A DNA stretch of 50,119 nt from an uncultured Christensenella sp. (GTDB taxonomy: Bacteria > Bacillota > Clostridia > Christensenellales > Pumilibacteraceae), in the NCBI GenBank assembly GCA_910577945.1, contig CAJTNI010000002.1, forward strand, positions 1 through 50,119. The letters run 5' to 3'. Positions 49,255 through 50,119 of the stretch are shown here, in pieces (the stretch's first letter is position 1; every line of letters begins with the position of its first letter). The notes beneath the pieces are model-generated. The model saw nothing but the letters and a program-made list of their open reading frames with translations, searched no databases and was not told where the DNA came from. A program made the position numbers and the translations under genes.

Positions 49255-50119
49255 ATGAACGAATTTTTCGAGCACATGCAATCGCTTATCGGTGCGAGGT
49301 ACGCCGAGTTTAAGGCGGCTTACGACGGCAAGCCGCGGTTCAAGGCGTTGCGCGTAAACACGCTCAAAATCTCGACGGACGAGTTTTGCGCGCTGTTCGG
49401 CGGAGCGCTCGAAAGGAACGGATTATGCGCGCAGTCGTTTTACTGCGAGGTCAAGCCGTCGCTCGACCCGTTGTATCACGCGGGCTTGTATTACATGCAA
49501 GAGCCGTCCGCATCGGCGGCGGTGGCGGCGTTTACGCCGTACATAGGCGAGCGCGTTTTGGATTTGTGCGCCGCGCCCGGCGGTAAAGCCACGCAGGCAG
49601 CCGCCGTCATGGACGGGCGCGGAATTATTTTTTGCAACGACCCCGAATACAAGCGCGTGCGCGCGCTTACCGAGAATATAGAACGCTTGGGCGTGCGCAA
49701 TGCGGTAATCACGTGCAACGCTGCGGACGACTACGTGCGAGCGGGGTTCGAGGGGTTTTTCGATACGCTCATCGTGGACGCGCCGTGCAGCGGCGGCGGC
49801 ATGACGAGATACGAAGCCGTGCCGTACAGCCGCGATATAGTACGCGGCTGCGCCGAGCGGCAGCGCGCGATACTCGTTCAAGCCGTAAAGCTGCTCGCCG
49901 CGGGCGGGCGCATGCTTTACAGCACGTGCACGTTTTCGCGCGAGGAGAACGAGCAAAGCGTCGAATTTTTGCAGTCGCTCGGGCTGAAAACGGTGGACGT
50001 GCCGCTGCGCGCGGGCGAGGAGCGCGGTATCGGCATAGCCGACGCGCGCAGAATATATCCGCATAATTTCGACGGCGAGGGACATTTCTACTGCGTGTTG
50101 GAAAAGCCGAACGGCGGGG
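49255..50119 (+). CDS. RsmB/RsmF-type RNA (cytosine-C5)-methyltransferase, 3' end outside window
   Basis: The first 288 residues of a NOL1/NOP2/sun-family enzyme that methylates cytosine in rRNA or tRNA with S-adenosylmethionine. Seen: KALRVNTLK near the N-terminus, YMQEPSASAAV, SAM motif VLDLCAAPGGKATQAA, motif IV DAPCSGGGM with C178, and motif VI STCTFSREENE with the catalytic C225, then RIYPHNFDGEGHFYCVLEK. The position right after an N-terminus without an RsmB NusB-like domain favours the RsmF/YebU type. The reading frame is open to the window end, so a C-terminal domain is probably cut off. No Shine-Dalgarno; likely leaderless. Confidence 0.92.
   Translation, partial: MNEFFEHMQSLIGARYAEFKAAYDGKPRFKALRVNTLKISTDEFCALFGGALERNGLCAQSFYCEVKPSLDPLYHAGLYYMQEPSASAAVAAFTPYIGERVLDLCAAPGGKATQAAAVMDGRGIIFCNDPEYKRVRALTENIERLGVRNAVITCNAADDYVRAGFEGFFDTLIVDAPCSGGGMTRYEAVPYSRDIVRGCAERQRAILVQAVKLLAAGGRMLYSTCTFSREENEQSVEFLQSLGLKTVDVPLRAGEERGIGIADARRIYPHNFDGEGHFYCVLEKPNGG

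Overview
The window looks like chromosomal DNA of an uncultivated, endospore-lineage Clostridia (Firmicutes/Bacillota). Supporting genes are a YyaC-type sporulation protein, a DnaD/DnaI-type replication initiation pair, HelD, NifS/NifU-type Fe-S assembly without an Rrf2 regulator alongside, and many short lipobox lipoproteins. Base composition is GC-rich with strong G/C at third codon positions, so antisense frames stay open for long stretches; these were treated as shadows. No insertion sequence, prophage, rRNA or CRISPR array was seen. The genus cannot be named from sequence reading alone.

Layout. 1-4.3 kb: a small conserved protein, an aconitase, and an Lrp/AsnC regulator overlapping an aminotransferase. 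4.4-7.6 kb: an MBG-repeat/SGNH lipoprotein, a tRNA-Pro with the unusual anticodon AGG, and a zinc-ribbon protein. 7.8-9.7 kb: nifS-nifU separated by a palindromic element and short repeats. 9.9-15.4 kb: an Fe-ADH-like protein, YyaC, CvpA and a protein with a low-complexity linker. 15.5-21.2 kb: a GH2-fold protein that has lost both catalytic glutamates, then two convergent lipoproteins. 21.6-24.6 kb: a phospholipid operon (flippase-like protein, phosphatidylserine synthase, phosphatidylserine decarboxylase), the last gene carrying a 13-G tract. 24.7-29 kb: HelD helicase, HtrA-like protease and a nucleoside phosphorylase. 29.3-36 kb: DnaI/DnaD on the minus strand, divergent from SbcD/SbcC. 36-40 kb: an Ig-like lipoprotein with a 9-G tract in its signal peptide, then an ACT protein and its UPF0210 partner separated by a 60-bp repeat array. 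40-44.4 kb: PepF, a membrane-anchored lipoprotein and DnaB. 44.5-47.4 kb: a Mn2+ (yybP-ykoY-like) riboswitch, a CaCA antiporter and a Na/Pi cotransporter. 47.4-50.1 kb: an unclassified structured leader with attenuator in front of a coiled-coil membrane protein, then a truncated RNA m5C methyltransferase.

The most interesting non-coding signals are: (i) a roughly 210-nt leader at 47441-47650 with a promoter, a 16-bp closing stem, nested helices and an intrinsic terminator three bases from the ribosome binding site; (ii) the riboswitch at 44534-44660 with mutually exclusive aptamer and terminator stems; (iii) G13 and G9 homopolymers inside two envelope-related genes; (iv) a 60-bp-period intergenic repeat family whose core is shared between loci while the rest is locus-specific; (v) several genes whose -10 box lies 6-8 nt before the start codon, suggesting leaderless mRNAs.

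All calls come from reading the sequence and from remembered family motifs; no alignment, folding or search was run.
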